NCBI GenBank assembly: GCA_035222895.1
Contig: JAVYIG010001049.1
Location: forward strand, 310,001 to 374,000
Length of the DNA: 64,000 nucleotides
Direction of reading: 5' to 3'
From: Strongylocentrotus droebachiensis
Taxonomy: Eukaryota > Echinodermata > Echinoidea > Camarodonta > Strongylocentrotidae
In this document: positions 44,315 to 58,013 of the stretch, one piece after another
Position numbering within the stretch: the stretch's first letter is position 1
Layout of the letters: each line of letters opens with the position of its first letter
Translations under genes and position numbers: made by a program
The notes under the pieces: generated by a model
Seen by the model: the letters and a program-made list of their open reading frames with translations, nothing else
The model's database searches: none
Told to the model about the DNA's origin: nothing

Positions 44315-45632
44315 CTTTGTCCCCGTAATTCCCCCCCCCCCAGTGAGTTGGCCTTTTTAAACGACATAAATAATTTCAGAATTATTGCCCCCCCCCCCTT
44401 AATACCAGCTATACACCTCATTAGATTTATTCATAAATTCTTACACTAGTCTACCGTTTGCTTTCGATCTGTAAATATGCATGTCAACGCTTCCCTATAG
44501 GATAATGTGTATTATCATTTTTTTTTCTTCTTCTCAATGTTAAACATTTCATCTAGTACTAGTAACGTAGATGCTAATATTTTCCTGTATTAGGGTTATA
44601 AAAACAGACAAGTAAGAAGAAGCGATTGTGTATCCCAGATCGTCTATTGTTTTCCGAACTTGAAACGTAACTACAGTCTTTGGTCTTTGAAACACTTCAT
44701 TATTTTATTTCGTTGAATTTTTAAAGTCGCTTTCAATTTCTTTTTCTTTCAAATGTCAATAATACTGATAAGTAGATTTTCATTTTACCGTTGATTTTCT
44801 TTGTTAATTGTTTTAGTTTTACGGAAACAACTTTGTCTTCGCAAAGCAATTCCAGAAATTCTTCCATTCTTACATCAGTTTCCTGGACGTGTCAAAATTA
44901 TGGGGTACCGTTTACCATATTTCCTGTTTCGCCACCTTCTCTGCATCTTTATTTTTAAAAGTTTTCTTCTCCTTCTACCTTACCGATTTGTCATATTTCC
45001 TCGTGTAAGAATTTGGCATTTTTCACTAGATTAATTTATGATGTATTTTGACTTACCTCTTCTAGGTTTAATGACGTGCATATGCTTTTCTCAGTTGGTC
45101 ATGATTCTACAAAAGTACTATACTTGTTATTTGTCTGTTCGTCTTTGAGTGCCTTTTTTGTTTACTCAGGAAAGGTACATGTGCAATCCCCCACCATCAT
45201 CATCATCAGTAATTTCCCAGTATCTTTCTTTGGTACTGTTTCGTTTCGTTTTTCTCTTTCCAATTCGAACCAGGTCTATTTTAACCAATTTGACTTTTAT
45301 TTCTACCCATGAGACTGTCACTCTTTATTCTTATGGCTATGAATATGGATCCTGATATATGGTGATTGGTAGTGATTATGTGGTAGTACTCTTGTTATAA
45401 ATGGCCCTAGCAATTTCTACATTTGCCCCCTTAATTTCCGCGAAGACCCCGGCGTAATGATACATTTAGAGGTTAACTTTAAAGGGACTTGGTAGCATTG
45501 TTCAGATGAGAGAAAATGGTGCTAAGGTATTGACTTCAATGCGAGATGTACAATTAAAGATAATCTGAAAGTAATAGTGAACACAGACCATTATAAATGA
45601 TAACAATTGAGAAAACTGATCTGATTGATTCC
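44315..45632. other. AT-rich non-coding interval
   Basis: Only short, hydrophobic, unsupported frames. Two poly-C runs near 44331 and 44390. Confidence 0.5.
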
Positions 45633-45635
45633 TTA

Positions 45636-46321
45636 TGCCTGGATAACATTGGCCCCGGGCGCCGTACGATACATTAGTCTACGATTTTTCGTAGAGATCG
45701 TAGGAGGCTACGGGCTACGATGTTTGTGTTTACATTATCTACGAGCATCGTGCCATTTATTGTATTAGCCCTCGGGGGCAGGCCAGGGTAAATCCGTAGA
45801 GGCTGCTCGGAGATTGTACGGAAATCGTCCAATTTGAATGCAGTAGCCGTGCAGTCTCCGCAGCCTCCGCACGGAAATCGTACGGAGCCCGTGCAGCTTC
45901 CGTGCAAAGATGACTGCTCAATATCACGGATACTGCACGGGCAGCGAGCAGAAACCTTGCGATAGCTGTGCAATGGCCGTGCGAATGCCCCACGAGTCTA
46001 CAATCTCTGTACGATTTTTTTTGCCCCCATGTTCACCGAAAAATCGTACGTTTGCTGCACAATCAGTGCGAGGCCTCCGGGCGATGCCCGTGCGGGGATT
46101 GTGCAATGCCACCTGCGACATGTATACGGGCTACGGGCTTAAGATTTTTTCAAATTTGTTTAACTTCTCGCGAAACAAAATCGTAAAGGCTGCGGAGTCC
46201 GTGAATCCGTACGAAAATCTCACGGCCGCCTCCTGCCTCCGCACAGAGGCCGCACGGAAAAGGGGATACGGGCAGGATACGGGCTCCGTAGATTAATCGC
46301 AGGCCAAATGTAATCCAGGCA
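45636..46321. mobile_element. Harbinger-like MITE with TTA target duplication, copy 1
   Basis: Tips TGCCTGGATAACATTGGCC and the inverse (GGCCAAATGTAATCCAGGCA), flanked by TTA on both sides (45633-45635 and 46322-46324). The GC-rich interior is a jumble of short related words (CGTACGG, CGTGCGG, GCCTCCGCACGG). Open frames across it result from this composition. Confidence 0.7.
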
Positions 46322-46324
46322 TTA

Positions 46325-47558
46325 ACTCTCCCAATTATGTTATTATAATTTAATTAAATTTAAGGTGAATGTAAATTGTCACAAAGCGCTGAATTCGTTT
46401 TGTATACTATTCCAAACATTTAAGCGTTGACAGATTTTAAAAAGCATGCTTTATATCTTATTTTCTTTAAAAAACGGTTAGGAAAATTCAAAAATCGGTG
46501 GGGAATATTTACTGTTAGAGAATTATCTTTGTGGTTTGAGAATTTTGTCAGGATTCTTTGGATGTTAGAGGGTTATAGTACAGTAGAAGGAATATAATAC
46601 GTAGTATTTCATTCAAAAAATTCGCAGTTTTTTCATCAACCTTCAACAATGTTACCGAGCCACTTTAATCAATCGGGTTATAGCAGTATTAGTAGACATG
46701 TTAATGTTGGTGAAAGGGTGGAATGATACCCCAATTTGCCAGGTCTTACCTTCAGTTGCAAATAAAGTTTCTGTCTTCTAAAATTATGCCTCTGAAGGAC
46801 ATTCTTTTCCCTCTCGCCAAAATTCTTGCTTAGGTTCCGGTAATTATTACAGCAGTAACCTACCTGGTGATCGATGAGTAATAGCCTCTCTATGCCATCT
46901 CATCGAGTTCCACTTGGCGCGTTTAGACTCCTTCGAATATCTCCGGGGTTGGCTCGGGCTCGTTCGTTAGGTCCCCGTACCTGCTCAGATAGGACGCTGT
47001 CTGCTGAAGCTATATACTACATGTTCACGCGAGTTGTAGGTATTTATGCAGTCATACAAGGTCCCTGCGCCAGGCCGTGTCCGCAGTTCCGTGATACTGA
47101 TTGGTCCGTTTATTGGAAGTGGACTTGGCTTGTGATTGCGTGCGGTAAGCATGTATTATTGTCGTTCAAACGCGCAGTGTTTGCCGCGCCAAGTACTGGT
47201 CTACAAAGCTAGCATTGAATAACGGCGGTTTTGCTGCTCTGGCACGTCGATCCTTGAAAAAGTCCTCTAATTGCAGGTAATGTCGACACACGCGTGAAGG
47301 CGCCTTTATCAACATAATTAATATTCATATCTTCAAGACGATCAAGAGGCTGTTAATCATTCAACAGCCTCACCAAATAAGGCTGTTTAACTTGTTTAAC
47401 TTGCTTTCTCCGTGAGAACGATTCTAATTGTTTCCTTTTCCCTTCCAGGGGCTAAATTATTGATTTGGAAAATTCGTTGGAATTTGAAGAAAGATATCAA
47501 TTTTATAAAAAAGAGAGAGTAGGCCCCCTAAAACAAAAAAACTTACCTTCGGCGTGGA
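46325..47558. other. Interval with a CpG-rich patch, no supported gene
   Basis: 46870-47300 is richer in GC and CpG and contains GATTGGTCC (CCAAT-like). A 112-codon plus-strand frame there has no recognisable motif. It could be a promoter-like remnant or part of an unknown element. Confidence 0.35.
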
Positions 47559-47561
47559 TAA

Positions 47562-48080
47562 TGCCTAGATAACATTTGCGGGCCGTACGGGTCGCCGTGG
47601 GATTATAACGCGGAGTTATAACTGTTTTCATTTCTAGGTTCGCTGTAGCGATTAGACACGCCGTAGCCATGCCGTAGAGTGATTACACGGCGACCGTACG
47701 TCGGGCGTACGGTGGCCTTGCGTTTCATATACTCCAGGGGTGAAGCGGTAGCATCAGTCTGGCCGCACGGTCACCGTATGGTCCCCCTTCAGCCTCCTTG
47801 CGGGCACCTTGCGGCTGCCTTGCGTCTACCTTAGTAGTTGTCAATAAGCTATGGCCACCGCAGGGACGCCCAAAGGGTAAGACGACCGTGCGTCATCGTT
47901 TCAAAGGCCGTACGGCAGCCGAAGATTTTCTGTCTCCACAAATTCAAAATACACTGTGCGGCGACCCTAACATATGTGACCGCTACCGTATGTGACCGTG
48001 GAATGCTGCGGCAGCTCAATAATTGCTATTGGCCGTAGATATTCTAGACCGCACGGGCGCCTCTGCAAATGTGACCCAGA
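47562..48080. mobile_element. Harbinger-like MITE, copy 2
   Basis: Left tip TGCCTAGATAACATTTGC preceded by TAA. Right end degenerate, near GCAAATGTGACCCAGA. The interior again has CCGTACGG, GCCGTAGCCATGCCG and CGGCGACCGTACG words. Same family as 45636-46321. Confidence 0.55.
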
Positions 48081-48350
48081 GTTTTTCGGAACTAGAGATA
48101 GATGCCATGTGCCATGTGTTGCGTCTGGCCAGATGAAAGGGGCTACCTGTAGATTTATACATGTTGTGGTGCATCCGGGGGGGGGGGGGGGTGGAAGCAT
48201 GATGGGTATAGACATGTGCAAATCCTATTATGCATGGATATCACAACAATAATGAAAATTCTAAATAACTTCGTAGGGCGCTTCGGTTTTTTGTTTACGT
48301 GTTGGAATTGTGCTTATTTGATGTGCGATAATGTGGTGGAGAAACGTTTA

Positions 48351-48539
48351 CAGTGCACTCTCGTTATAAAGAACACCGATATAACAAAATTTCATTATAA
48401 AGAAGTAAAATCTCTGGTCCCATATGTGGGATTCCCTTTGTATTCTATTGTTTTTGCAACCCTGATACATGTATAAAGAAATTTGATTATAAAGAAATTT
48501 CATGGGTCCCGAGGACTTCTTTATAATGAGAGTGCACTG
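48351..48539. mobile_element. pogo-like MITE with TA target, copy 1
   Basis: Tips CAGTGCACTCTCGTTATAAA and a nearly perfect inverse, flanked by TA. The interior contains AAAATCTCTGGTCCCATAT and ATTTCATGGGTCCC. It resembles internally deleted pogo/Tigger-type elements. A second copy lies at 48992. Confidence 0.75.
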
Positions 48540-48991
48540 TACATGGTGTTCTAGAGGTGAAGGATATGCAGGATGTTAAGAATGTGGATAAGATATCCCT
48601 CCCCGCCCGTGGCAGTGACCAATAAAAGACAATGACACCATGGACCGTGTGTTGAGTGGTCTGACATAAGTGTAACGTTTATATTTAGGAAAAGTCTGTT
48701 GACCTCCAAAGTATATACAGTATTTAAGATAATTACTATTTTTTTTTATCAATGATGGTCCAAACGTGAAGCATTGGTGGAGGAGTACATGTATGGGCCA
48801 GGAGGAAGTACACTCCCTTCACAATGGCGATTCCCTCATTCACATATGATGTATGTCATCACTCTCAAGTGAAGCAAGTATTGGAACAAGGGAACAACCT
48901 CTCGAGAGGAGTATAGGGGGAAGTATCGTGGCAGTATTGGAATGCCCTTACAGGTACACTCCCCTCAAGAAGTTGTTCCCTCATTCACTTA

Positions 48992-49170
48992 CAGTGCACT
49001 CTCGTTATAAAGAACACTGATATAACAAAATTTCATTTTAAAGAAGTAAAATCTCTGGTCCCATATCTTGGATTTCCTTTGTATTCTATTGTTTTGGCAG
49101 CCCTGATATAAAGAAATTTCGTTATAAAGAAACAATTTCATGGGTCCCAAGGACTTCTTTATAACGAGAC
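48992..49170. mobile_element. pogo-like MITE, copy 2, right end damaged
   Basis: The same left tip after TA and the same interior as 48351-48539, but the last 12 or so bases of the right tip are replaced by ACGACCAAG. Confidence 0.7.
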
Positions 49171-50399
49171 GACCAAGATGTGACTTTTGCTTTGGACTAC
49201 CATCCCCCTGTTCATGAGGAAAATGATGAACAACCGAAGATTTGGGAGTATGAGTTACAGGTTAATGCTAGTGTTGGACAATAATTAAAAGATTAAGGTG
49301 TTAGCAAAATCAACAAGTACAATTACTTTGGCTACATGCAGTGTTTGTTGAAGGCATGCTGAAGGGATTTTAATGTAGGCCTACTGGTACATGTCTTGAA
49401 CTGTTTTGATGTTGCACATAATTTTGTGTAATGTTCCTGTGCTTGCAGGATGACTGTTGTTGATGAAGGATTCTGGTGGTGAGAGGATGCATTACCCATA
49501 CGGGGAATACATCCTCTCACCTACTGATTTTGATGTTGGAAGTGAATGTTGGGATAGTGTCTGTACTCACATTGGCTGGAGTTGTTCATGGGTGAAATTG
49601 TCCGAAGTCCTCCCAAATTAGATTTGGGTAGCGTTGACGCATGCGGTTGAAGACGCATGCGGTTGAAGACTATCACATGAACATAACAAATGATCTTCCA
49701 TGGAAAACATTTACCTAAAAGTTTATATTTAATTGTAAAGTGTCAGTACAAGGTGGCAGATTTACAATGTATTCCACACACACAAAAGACAATCGGCATG
49801 GTCCTTGTCACATACTCTGAGAAACTATAGCGACATATTGCTGAAAGTGGAAAGGATAGGGAAGATGACTATGAGTGTACCAGTGGTAGTCATGATGAGA
49901 GCAATTTATACTAAGAATCACTGATTGCTATGTGCACTCAAGTAGCCAGCAGTAACTTTTGAGATGTTGGTATTACACAATGTGTGTTATGGGTAGTTGG
50001 ATTTTTTTCTTTTAAAGTCTACAAAATTATGAGAACCTTAAATAATTTTTAATTGGTAAAATGACCTTTTAAAGGAAAATGCAAGATTTTGCAACCAATG
50101 ACAACAAAGCATGCCAAGTGAGTGTGTTGTTTGTAACATATTTTTTCATATGCTCTGGCCTACAACAAATTTGTCAGAGGTGCAGAGGTAAATTTATGGT
50201 GAAATACATAGTCTTACATGTATAATAGCCCCAAAGGTGAAAGTGATTTCACACGCCCTAATATTTGTTAATACACATCCATTTTTCACAAAATTATACC
50301 TATTAGGTGACAAAAAAAATGACGGTCAAACCTTCCAGGGAGGGTCGGTCAGTCAGCATTTTGTATTGTGTTTTTGACATTAAATTTTTCGATTAAAAA
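49171..50399. other. Non-coding interval with a short open end
   Basis: 49171-49285 is open on the plus strand and ends HEENDEQPKIWEYELQ then ASVGQ and a stop. It could be the last exon of a lost gene or element; too short to assign. A 16-bp duplication lies at 49645. Confidence 0.3.
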
Positions 50400-51035
50400 A
50401 CATGGAAATTATTTGTTCTCAGCTTCTCGCTCACTCACTGCACTCGCAACTTTTCATCCAATTTTTTTGTCAAAATGGCTGATTTTCCTTGTTTCCAACA
50501 AAATTTACAATGATAAAATATAGACCTAAACACCTCAAAATAACAGTAAAATACAAAGACTGACAAATGGAGGAATGAGCCGGAGAGCCAGTAAGGCCCG
50601 AAAGTAGCCCACACCTTTACAAAAATATGTATACAATGCATGATATACACAGAAAAAAAAAAACAATTAACAAAAGTTGAACGCGTAAAAAAGACTCTGA
50701 CAAAAACCATTACGACAAGACAAATGTGGACATGCTCTAAAGAAATTACTCATAATTACTAATCAGCTAACGTTTAAGTAGGTTTCGAAAGTGTTTTGTA
50801 TTTCTTGATTCTTTGATTAGTTTAGGGAGTGAATTCGAAAGGATTAGGCCGGCTGCTTGTATACCATGATCAGAGAAAGCTTTCTTATTGAGTGTATGAG
50901 AAAGATCATTAATTTGTGTTGTTTAGTAATGGTAAGTATCAGAGCGCCTTTTGAAGTAGTCTTTGAAAGACACTGGTAAATTATTAATATAGAATGTATG
51001 CATAAATACGCCAAGTTCAAGAGTATACATGTCTA
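50400..51035 (-). mobile_element. Decayed LINE ORF2 C-terminal fragment
   Basis: The minus strand from about 51035 to 50770 reads LDMYTLELGVFMHTFYINNL, PVSFKDYFKRRSDTYHY, a stop, then TTQINDLSHTLNKKAFSDHG, ILSNSLPKLIKESRNTKHFR and NLLKR with a stop. The order matches the terminal part of non-LTR ORF2 proteins (short hydrophobic helix, NSLP, FKxxLK). One in-frame stop shows decay. Confidence 0.65.
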
Positions 51036-51392
51036 GTATTACAGTATCGTGCATGCGCATTCAGTTTCAGCAGTTCCCTACGAAGAAGAAGTGTTCAAGC
51101 GATGCCCGTTATGGACAGAAATTGCTTGAAAACACTGACATCGTAAGTAAAAAATGGTTGTATATGTGATGTAAATGTTCATTAATATCGTGTTAAGATC
51201 TCGGTGAGCACAAACATGGAGAGCTCCTAGTCAGGAATCCGCCTGACAAGCAATAGTTGATATCCTGCCCGGTTGACGTGAATTCACGCGCATGAAAATA
51301 TGCTGGTAATGATGTCTGTCCTTTGTATGAGGGGACTGACCTAACAACACCTCAAGGAAATTTTGGACGGTAATAGGTAGGGTGGGGACTTG

Positions 51393-51515
51393 AGGAACCG
51401 GACACTTAATTTTGTGCGTTTTTTCAAAATATGTTGCCAAAAAACATAATTGAGTAACCGGACACTTAATTTTGTGCGTTTTTTCAGAATATGTTGCCAA
51501 AAAACGTAATTTCCA
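51393..51515 (+). repeat. Tandem duplication, unit about 60 bp
   Basis: CCGGACACTTAATTTTGTGC, then GTTTTTTCAAAATATGTTGC, occurs twice in a row with few changes. No coding role seen. Confidence 0.75.
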
Positions 51516-51519
51516 AATA

Positions 51520-54500
51520 ATCAGCATTAGAATTTCCATGCAAAATCAGGATTTATGCGAAGAAAAATAACAGCTGCGTCACCGGGTGTCTGTTTGCAAC
51601 TGCGCGCGATGTTTCCCCGACGCGTATTGCGCCGTTCTAATGCGCGGTGTCCGGGTACTCAACCCGTCCGAAAATACAACCTCTCATGATACCGATTTTG
51701 TGAGCACGAAAAAGAAGACTACGACAAGGTTAGGGACATTTTGAACAGCGATATAAACAAACTGGTAGGTTGATACGGAGTGCCATTCCAGGGAATAAAA
51801 ATACAGAAGTTTCTTTTTTATCATAAACCTACTCGTAGATTTCATGTTTTGATCGACAAATTGAGGACCTGAAATAATTGTGGACGGTAATGGTAATAGG
51901 GCCCCCGTCATACGAGATGAACACGTATGCCCACGCATGGTATTACCGGACACTATTGAATTACCGGACGCACGTTCTACGCGCGGGACTACACGTATCG
52001 AATGTGCAAGTCGAGTGGGGTGATCAAGAAATGTATGACGCATCGTAAGAACACAAAAAAAAAAATTTGAAAATTTACACATCTAACTTAGCCTAACGTA
52101 TGAGTGACAAATACATGCCTTTTTCATGAAATAATCCAATTTTCCTAATGCCCGTGCAAAGTGAATGGCTGTCAAGTTTGTTTTGAGAATGTCATTTTGC
52201 TATTTGTTTTCCGTGCATTTTCTTCTCGCGCGACTCGCGACTTTTGCGTTTCGCCATAGACATAACACGGTGTCCGGCAATACAGGTCGATTTTCAGCGC
52301 CGCGAAATAAGAATCATAACATGTGCAGGGACTAGATCTACGTGGGTACAGTTTCCCATGACCATGTGCATGGCATTTTAATTTTAAGCGCCAACATGCT
52401 AAATAATCTGGTCAAGTTCACGCGATTTCTACATTTACACTTTTGCGTAGCGAATAATGATTCGAGTAGTGTAAAATCTAAACAGTTAAAAAGTTACTCG
52501 CTCAAAATCGCTCAAATTTTGTATCAATTTGAAGAAAAAAAAATCACATTTTCACTTACCCATCATTGATGCCATATGCCTCATGATCATCTTGAACTTT
52601 CAACTTTGTTTGGGTGACATTTCCGAGCATCCGAATGCTTCCGAAGACGTTGCTTCCAAAACCTATGATGCCGAAGATGACGTTCTGTGTGACGTCACAG
52701 GTCTACTAAATAAAATAATAAAATTCACTTTTTGGCTCAGATATATACTGTTTCGTATGTTTTTCAGCGTTTTAACCCTCTTGAAACCATTCTAAGGCGT
52801 TCCATGCGATACAATGTCAAAATGTTGGCTACAACATACATATCTGGGGCATTTTAGGTCATTACCTGGTATTTTACTACGAAAGTAATTGAGAGTGTTC
52901 CGTTAAAGCCCTAGTCGTGTGGTGCGCCACCTACCGGTGGTTCCGGGAACATTGCGTCTAGGCATAAAGGCGGTGTGCAGCAAGCTGCGTGTGTGTCGAC
53001 TTCCCGTGCATTCAGAGAACTATTCCGCGCGTTTCGAGGATCGACAACGGGATTGTCTTGACTAAAGGCTAATGATCAGAGATATATAAGTCCATGGTTT
53101 AAAATAATTGTTTGTTATGTCCTGTAGGGTCGACTAATCTTTGTAGTGACTATGGATTCGCAAGTGCTAGACGTGTTGTGTTGTGCGTGTGTTTAGTTCG
53201 GGGTAAATGTTGTGATGAATGTCTATTACGGAGAGGTCGCCAATTAACTAACGTTGATTTGTGTGTGTGTGTATTGTGTGTGTGTGTCAAGAGCTGCTCT
53301 TTCTAATTCTTCTATGTACTTGTTGGCAACAAATAAATGATATGCTCACAGTGCACTCATCTTTCCAGGAAGATGTGTGTGTGTGTGTGTGTTTGTTTTG
53401 GGAGGAAAAAAAGAGATACAAATATTCTTGTAAGAGCCAGAAATATAACGATTTTGATAAAAAATTAAGAATTTCAATACAAATTACTTCACGGAGCAAT
53501 TTATACAAAAGAGCATCTATCTCTCAAAATTTTGTTTTGTGATAATGAAAGTGTGCTTTTTGTAATCAAACGTCATAATCATATTCACATTTATTTCGGG
53601 CTTGTAGATATGTCAAAGCCATGTGGCAGTGATCGATTGATTCACAGAACTGGGTAAGTAGATTTACAAAACGCAAAGTATAATTAATCATGTTGACATA
53701 ATAGCAAAAACATTGGGAACTAAATGCTGCAATGCAATAATTTGTATGATAATTAAGGTATATTGTCTTTCGGTCAAGGTCAGAGGGTATTATTCCTACA
53801 CTAGATTGTTTTGAAAAAGATTTGTATATAGGGACGAGGGAAAGGTTTGCCGCCACTACATCACATAGACATTACCGATTCAGCCAATTTGAAGAGCCCA
53901 TATACCTATAATGATTACAACTTTCGAAGATTCACAACCTCATTCTTGCCCGATTTTATTCAAACCTTCACCAGTCTTCTTCCCTGATTTGTTTGCTTTC
54001 ATCTAGAGCGTTAAAGGTTTGATATCAAGAAAATCCGTATACTGGAATCGAATGAGCAAACATATCAACCTACATCTGTTCGGAAGTGACTGGTATACAG
54101 AATCCAATGACTGAAACTTGGGAGTGAAAACTGTCATGACTATGATTAACAGTTTTCATAATAACATCCCAAGTATCCTAAATTTCTCTAAATATCCTAC
54201 TCAGCAACAACGAGAAATGAAGCTTACTTGGGTATTGACTATTCAGTATAAATGCAAACTTCGGTATTAGATACTGATGTTTGCTCACTGAATCTCCTCC
54301 CTTCAGTGCTAACGCATATTCAGAGCACCGGCGAGTGCCGCGAGCGCACTACTCTTCAAAAATATAAAAGGTATGAGCAAACTTCGACGGCTTTTTATGG
54401 GGGTGTGTCAGTAGTGTAGGCCCCCCAATATTGAACAGGATCGGAACGATTGAGATAGTGACGGCCTACGTGCATGACGTGTCTGGGTATGATTATCGTA

Positions 54501-54681
54501 TCAGGGTTATCAGTGTCACTATTTACATATTTCAAATCCTGATCCCTGCGCGACCCATGCAATCAACATATGTTGTGAGTGTAAATAATGAACTTATTTG
54601 CAAATTTTGTTAATGATTAACTGATAATTTATAATTATATGATCAAAGTTCCGTTGATATGGTTTAATATTGAATTGCCTA
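51520..54681. other. Non-coding interval
   Basis: No recognisable exon or element. Short GT microsatellites near 53260 and 53375. Confidence 0.5.
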
Positions 54682-54890
54682 CAGGGACGGATCCAGGGGG
54701 GTGGGGGTGGGGGGGGGGGGGGGGGGGTGGGCACAGGGGGCACGTGCCCCCCCCCGGCCCCCCCCGCCCCCCCAAATATGTTAAAATCAGCCCCAAATTC
54801 GCCAAAAATGTACTGGCAAAACAGGGAGGTGCCCCCGGCCCAAAAAAAATAAAAATAAATAAAATAGTGTGGACCCCCCCCCCCCCCCAC
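54682..54890 (+). mobile_element. hAT-type terminus with G- and C-rich interior
   Basis: CAGGGACGGATCCAGGGGGG is followed by mixed G and C runs to about 54890. No inverse tip was found, so the copy is truncated. Confidence 0.45.
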
Positions 54891-55271
54891 TGAGCGAATT
54901 TGCGGCCGGCGCGATTTTCAAATATTTGGGACCAAAACAAAAAGTACTCTTTGTATGGATCAAAGCAGGAGATGAGGTTTCGCTTTAATTGCATGTACCC
55001 ATCAATAAGCCATAAACGCAATTAGCTCATACGGCAACGAAATCCATATAGCTGGAAGCGAAACAATATCTTTAACACGCGCGTGTCTCTTTTCAAATAG
55101 CTACACGAAAAACTAGACTCTGGTCGTTTTTAAACAGTTTACATTTGAGTGCGTACGGGAAATGGGGAAAAACCATAAATCTGCCAAAATCTGCCGAAGT
55201 TTACTGTAGTCGGGGCCGTTAGGGATATTTTGGTGCAGATTCTTCTAGATGCACCAAATTTGGCTAATAAT

Positions 55272-55397
55272 ATTATCATCATTAGAATCATCATCTTCAT
55301 CATCCTCATCATTGTCATGATTATCATCTTAATTTCTGTTATTACACCCCCTACTCCCTCTTTTTTTTTTTTTTTTTTATCTCTCTCTCTCTTTCTA

Positions 55398-55429
<32 letters not shown>

Positions 55430-55432
55430 TCT
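55272..55432 (+). repeat. ATC-rich, poly-T and CT microsatellites
   Basis: ATC-type repeats, then a poly-T run near 55362 and CT repeats to 55432. Open frames here are artefacts. Confidence 0.85.
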
Positions 55433-56228
55433 TCTGTCTTTACCATCTTTACGCAACACGATAGCAACTACTTTCGAAAAATCAACCTAGCTTTACTTTT
55501 GAAATGTGCGAACGTCACGATGACGTTTTACGTAATATCTATGGGACATAAATAGATACTTGAAATTGCCCTTGAGTTGATTTTTCGAAAATAGTTACGA
55601 TTGTGTTACGGGATGTTGCAAAGATATCAATTGTGTGACGTCAGTATCTAGCTATGGGTGAAGGTTAACCCCTCCTCCTTCTCCTTATAAATTCCCAGAT
55701 GAATATCGATACAGGTTGCACGAGTCTACAGCATAGGAGGTGCACTAGTTAATGTTAACCTCTCCCTACCTTATCATTTCGAGATGATATATTTAAATGC
55801 GTGTATGATTCAATAAGATTTGAAGAGGCGCTCGATGTTTACTCTTACATGTCCGACAATGGAGGCGATAGAGCGCCATCTATTATGTAGCTCAGCAGAA
55901 TTTGATAACCAATATCGTCTGTGATCATCTTCCGTTACGGTTCTCTATCATTCTTTTTCTAGAGATTTGTTATATATTATCTTTCGTCATTCCTCCCTCC
56001 CCCTCTCCCCTCTCACTCTCTTTCCTTCATTCTCTTTGCATGTTAACCTAGTAACGGATGCCTTTAGGGGCGTATCCATCATTATAAAAAGAAGGAGACG
56101 TTGTACTCCCCACCTCCTCCGTCTAGGACAAGGGGAGCAAGGAAAATCCCCAAATTCATAAAAGAATGATAATGGCGCTGAATCATTTGAAAACTGATTG
56201 ATAAAGATCTACAATGATAACATAAATA

Positions 56229-56296
56229 CACACACACACACACACACACACACGCGCACGCACACACACACATACACACACACACACATACACACG
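56229..56296 (+). repeat. CA microsatellite
   Basis: CA repeat with CG interruptions. Confidence 0.9.
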
Positions 56297-56865
56297 ATGA
56301 GGTGTGGGGTGATAACCCTAAGCATCTGAATCGTAGACTTGAGTAAAAAAAAATTAATGAAACAGTTGTAGAATAAAATTAAAATAACAAATTATGTGGA
56401 AAAATGCATGACTACTTGAAAATAGTTCAACATAATAGAATTGTGAGATCAGTATGGATTTTATTATACTATACGTTGCATTATTGACATTTAATTACTA
56501 AGGGCCTACATGATAACGTATAACCGCGTTACAAATTGTCACGCATTCTTATGAATTTATATTACAATACATGAATGAGGATGAAATAATTCATCACGGT
56601 TAAATTCAACATTAGATTCCACGATATACAGTTAGTCACGTGTGAAATAAAATAGACCTACATGTAAATAAAGGACGTACGTCATTTTTTATAATCTAAT
56701 CAATGTAAACAAAATATGAAGTTTTTAGTAAACGATATTTGGCGTTTTAACAATTTACCACTCACACTGAACTATCTGAAATGAATCAACACAACTTCTT
56801 ATACTAATACTCCACAACAAAAACATCACCAGCAAAACAATAACTACACAACAACAACTATTACT

Positions 56866-56882
56866 ACTACTTCTACTACTTT

Positions 56883-56920
<38 letters not shown>

Positions 56921-56950
56921 CTACTACTACAACTACTACTACTACTCCTA
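56866..56950 (+). repeat. ACT trinucleotide microsatellite
   Basis: About 25 ACT units with a few changes. Confidence 0.9.
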
Positions 56951-58013
56951 TTACTAGTGATAAATTGGGCTTTTCTCAGAATGCAAAATGTCTCGGTGCA
57001 CATTTACCATGCATAAGCAAAAATACATTTCGAATATTAAGCTTCATGCTTCGTGAATTAACTTTATAATGTTTTTGCATCGAATTTAATAGTGTACAAT
57101 CATTAGTTGAACTTGTAGAAAAAACATCTGCTTGGATATTTGACATTCCTATACATTTATACTTAGTCAGTCATGAATAACTTGCGTTGCAAAGACACTC
57201 CTTTGTATGGGCACACACCATTTGTCTACGTTATTTACAAATTATCTACAGTTAAAAGTAAAAACTCATATATATTACACAAGACAGTTTCCCTGTCCAA
57301 ATCAAACCGTTAAATACAAACACACCTTTTACGTAACACATGCAAGAGTTCATACATAAGATATTTTGGATTAAAAAGAATACAGCGTTATATTTGTGAA
57401 AGAAATGTTGTCCTCATCTTCCCCCATGTACAAGGGCAATGAAGAGTACACGACCTGTTAAATTTCCTTTAATTTCTGGTTCTTAGAACAGTTTACTGTA
57501 ACACTCTTGTGTTTTTGTGAAATAAAATTACAACTGATACTAAAATCATCGTCAATTTGCACATCTGAATGCTAAAATCGTTTCTTAGTTTACAATCCAA
57601 ATATTTGTTTGTTTGTTCTGTGTGTACATTCATTTTATTGTTCATTATTCAATTTCTTTCCGTTACATTCTTTGTTATATACATTTGCTTTTGAGACCGC
57701 CAATTACTGCCATTGCATATGTTTTCTGTTTATAATTATAACATATCTTTGTATATGACTACATCTGAATGATTTATTCAAAAGAAGCCTGCTGGCTCTG
57801 AAAAGACCATGCTGTTTAAAAATAAAACGTAATAAATAAATCATAAGAGACGAATGATTCTAATAAGATAGACATAATTTTGAGCAATGCTCATTGCACA
57901 CGAGGCGGTGTTGACATTGCATTAATACCTCTGATTTAGGTGATTCAGTTAGGACTATGACGCCCTCAATTCGAAGAAAGGTTTGCACCATTCAATTTGC
58001 ACCCAAAAATGTG

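Larger units (their letters stand above)
54891..58013. other. Non-coding interval with microsatellites
   Basis: Apart from the listed microsatellites, AT-rich and featureless. No exon seen. Confidence 0.5.

Noticed and set aside
45674..46296. Overlapping frames of 65-128 codons on both strands
   Set aside because: They are explained by the CpG-rich word repeats of a MITE. No motif and no splice signals.
46874..47212. 112-codon plus-strand frame in a CpG-rich patch
   Set aside because: The predicted protein resembles no known family and has no supporting signals.
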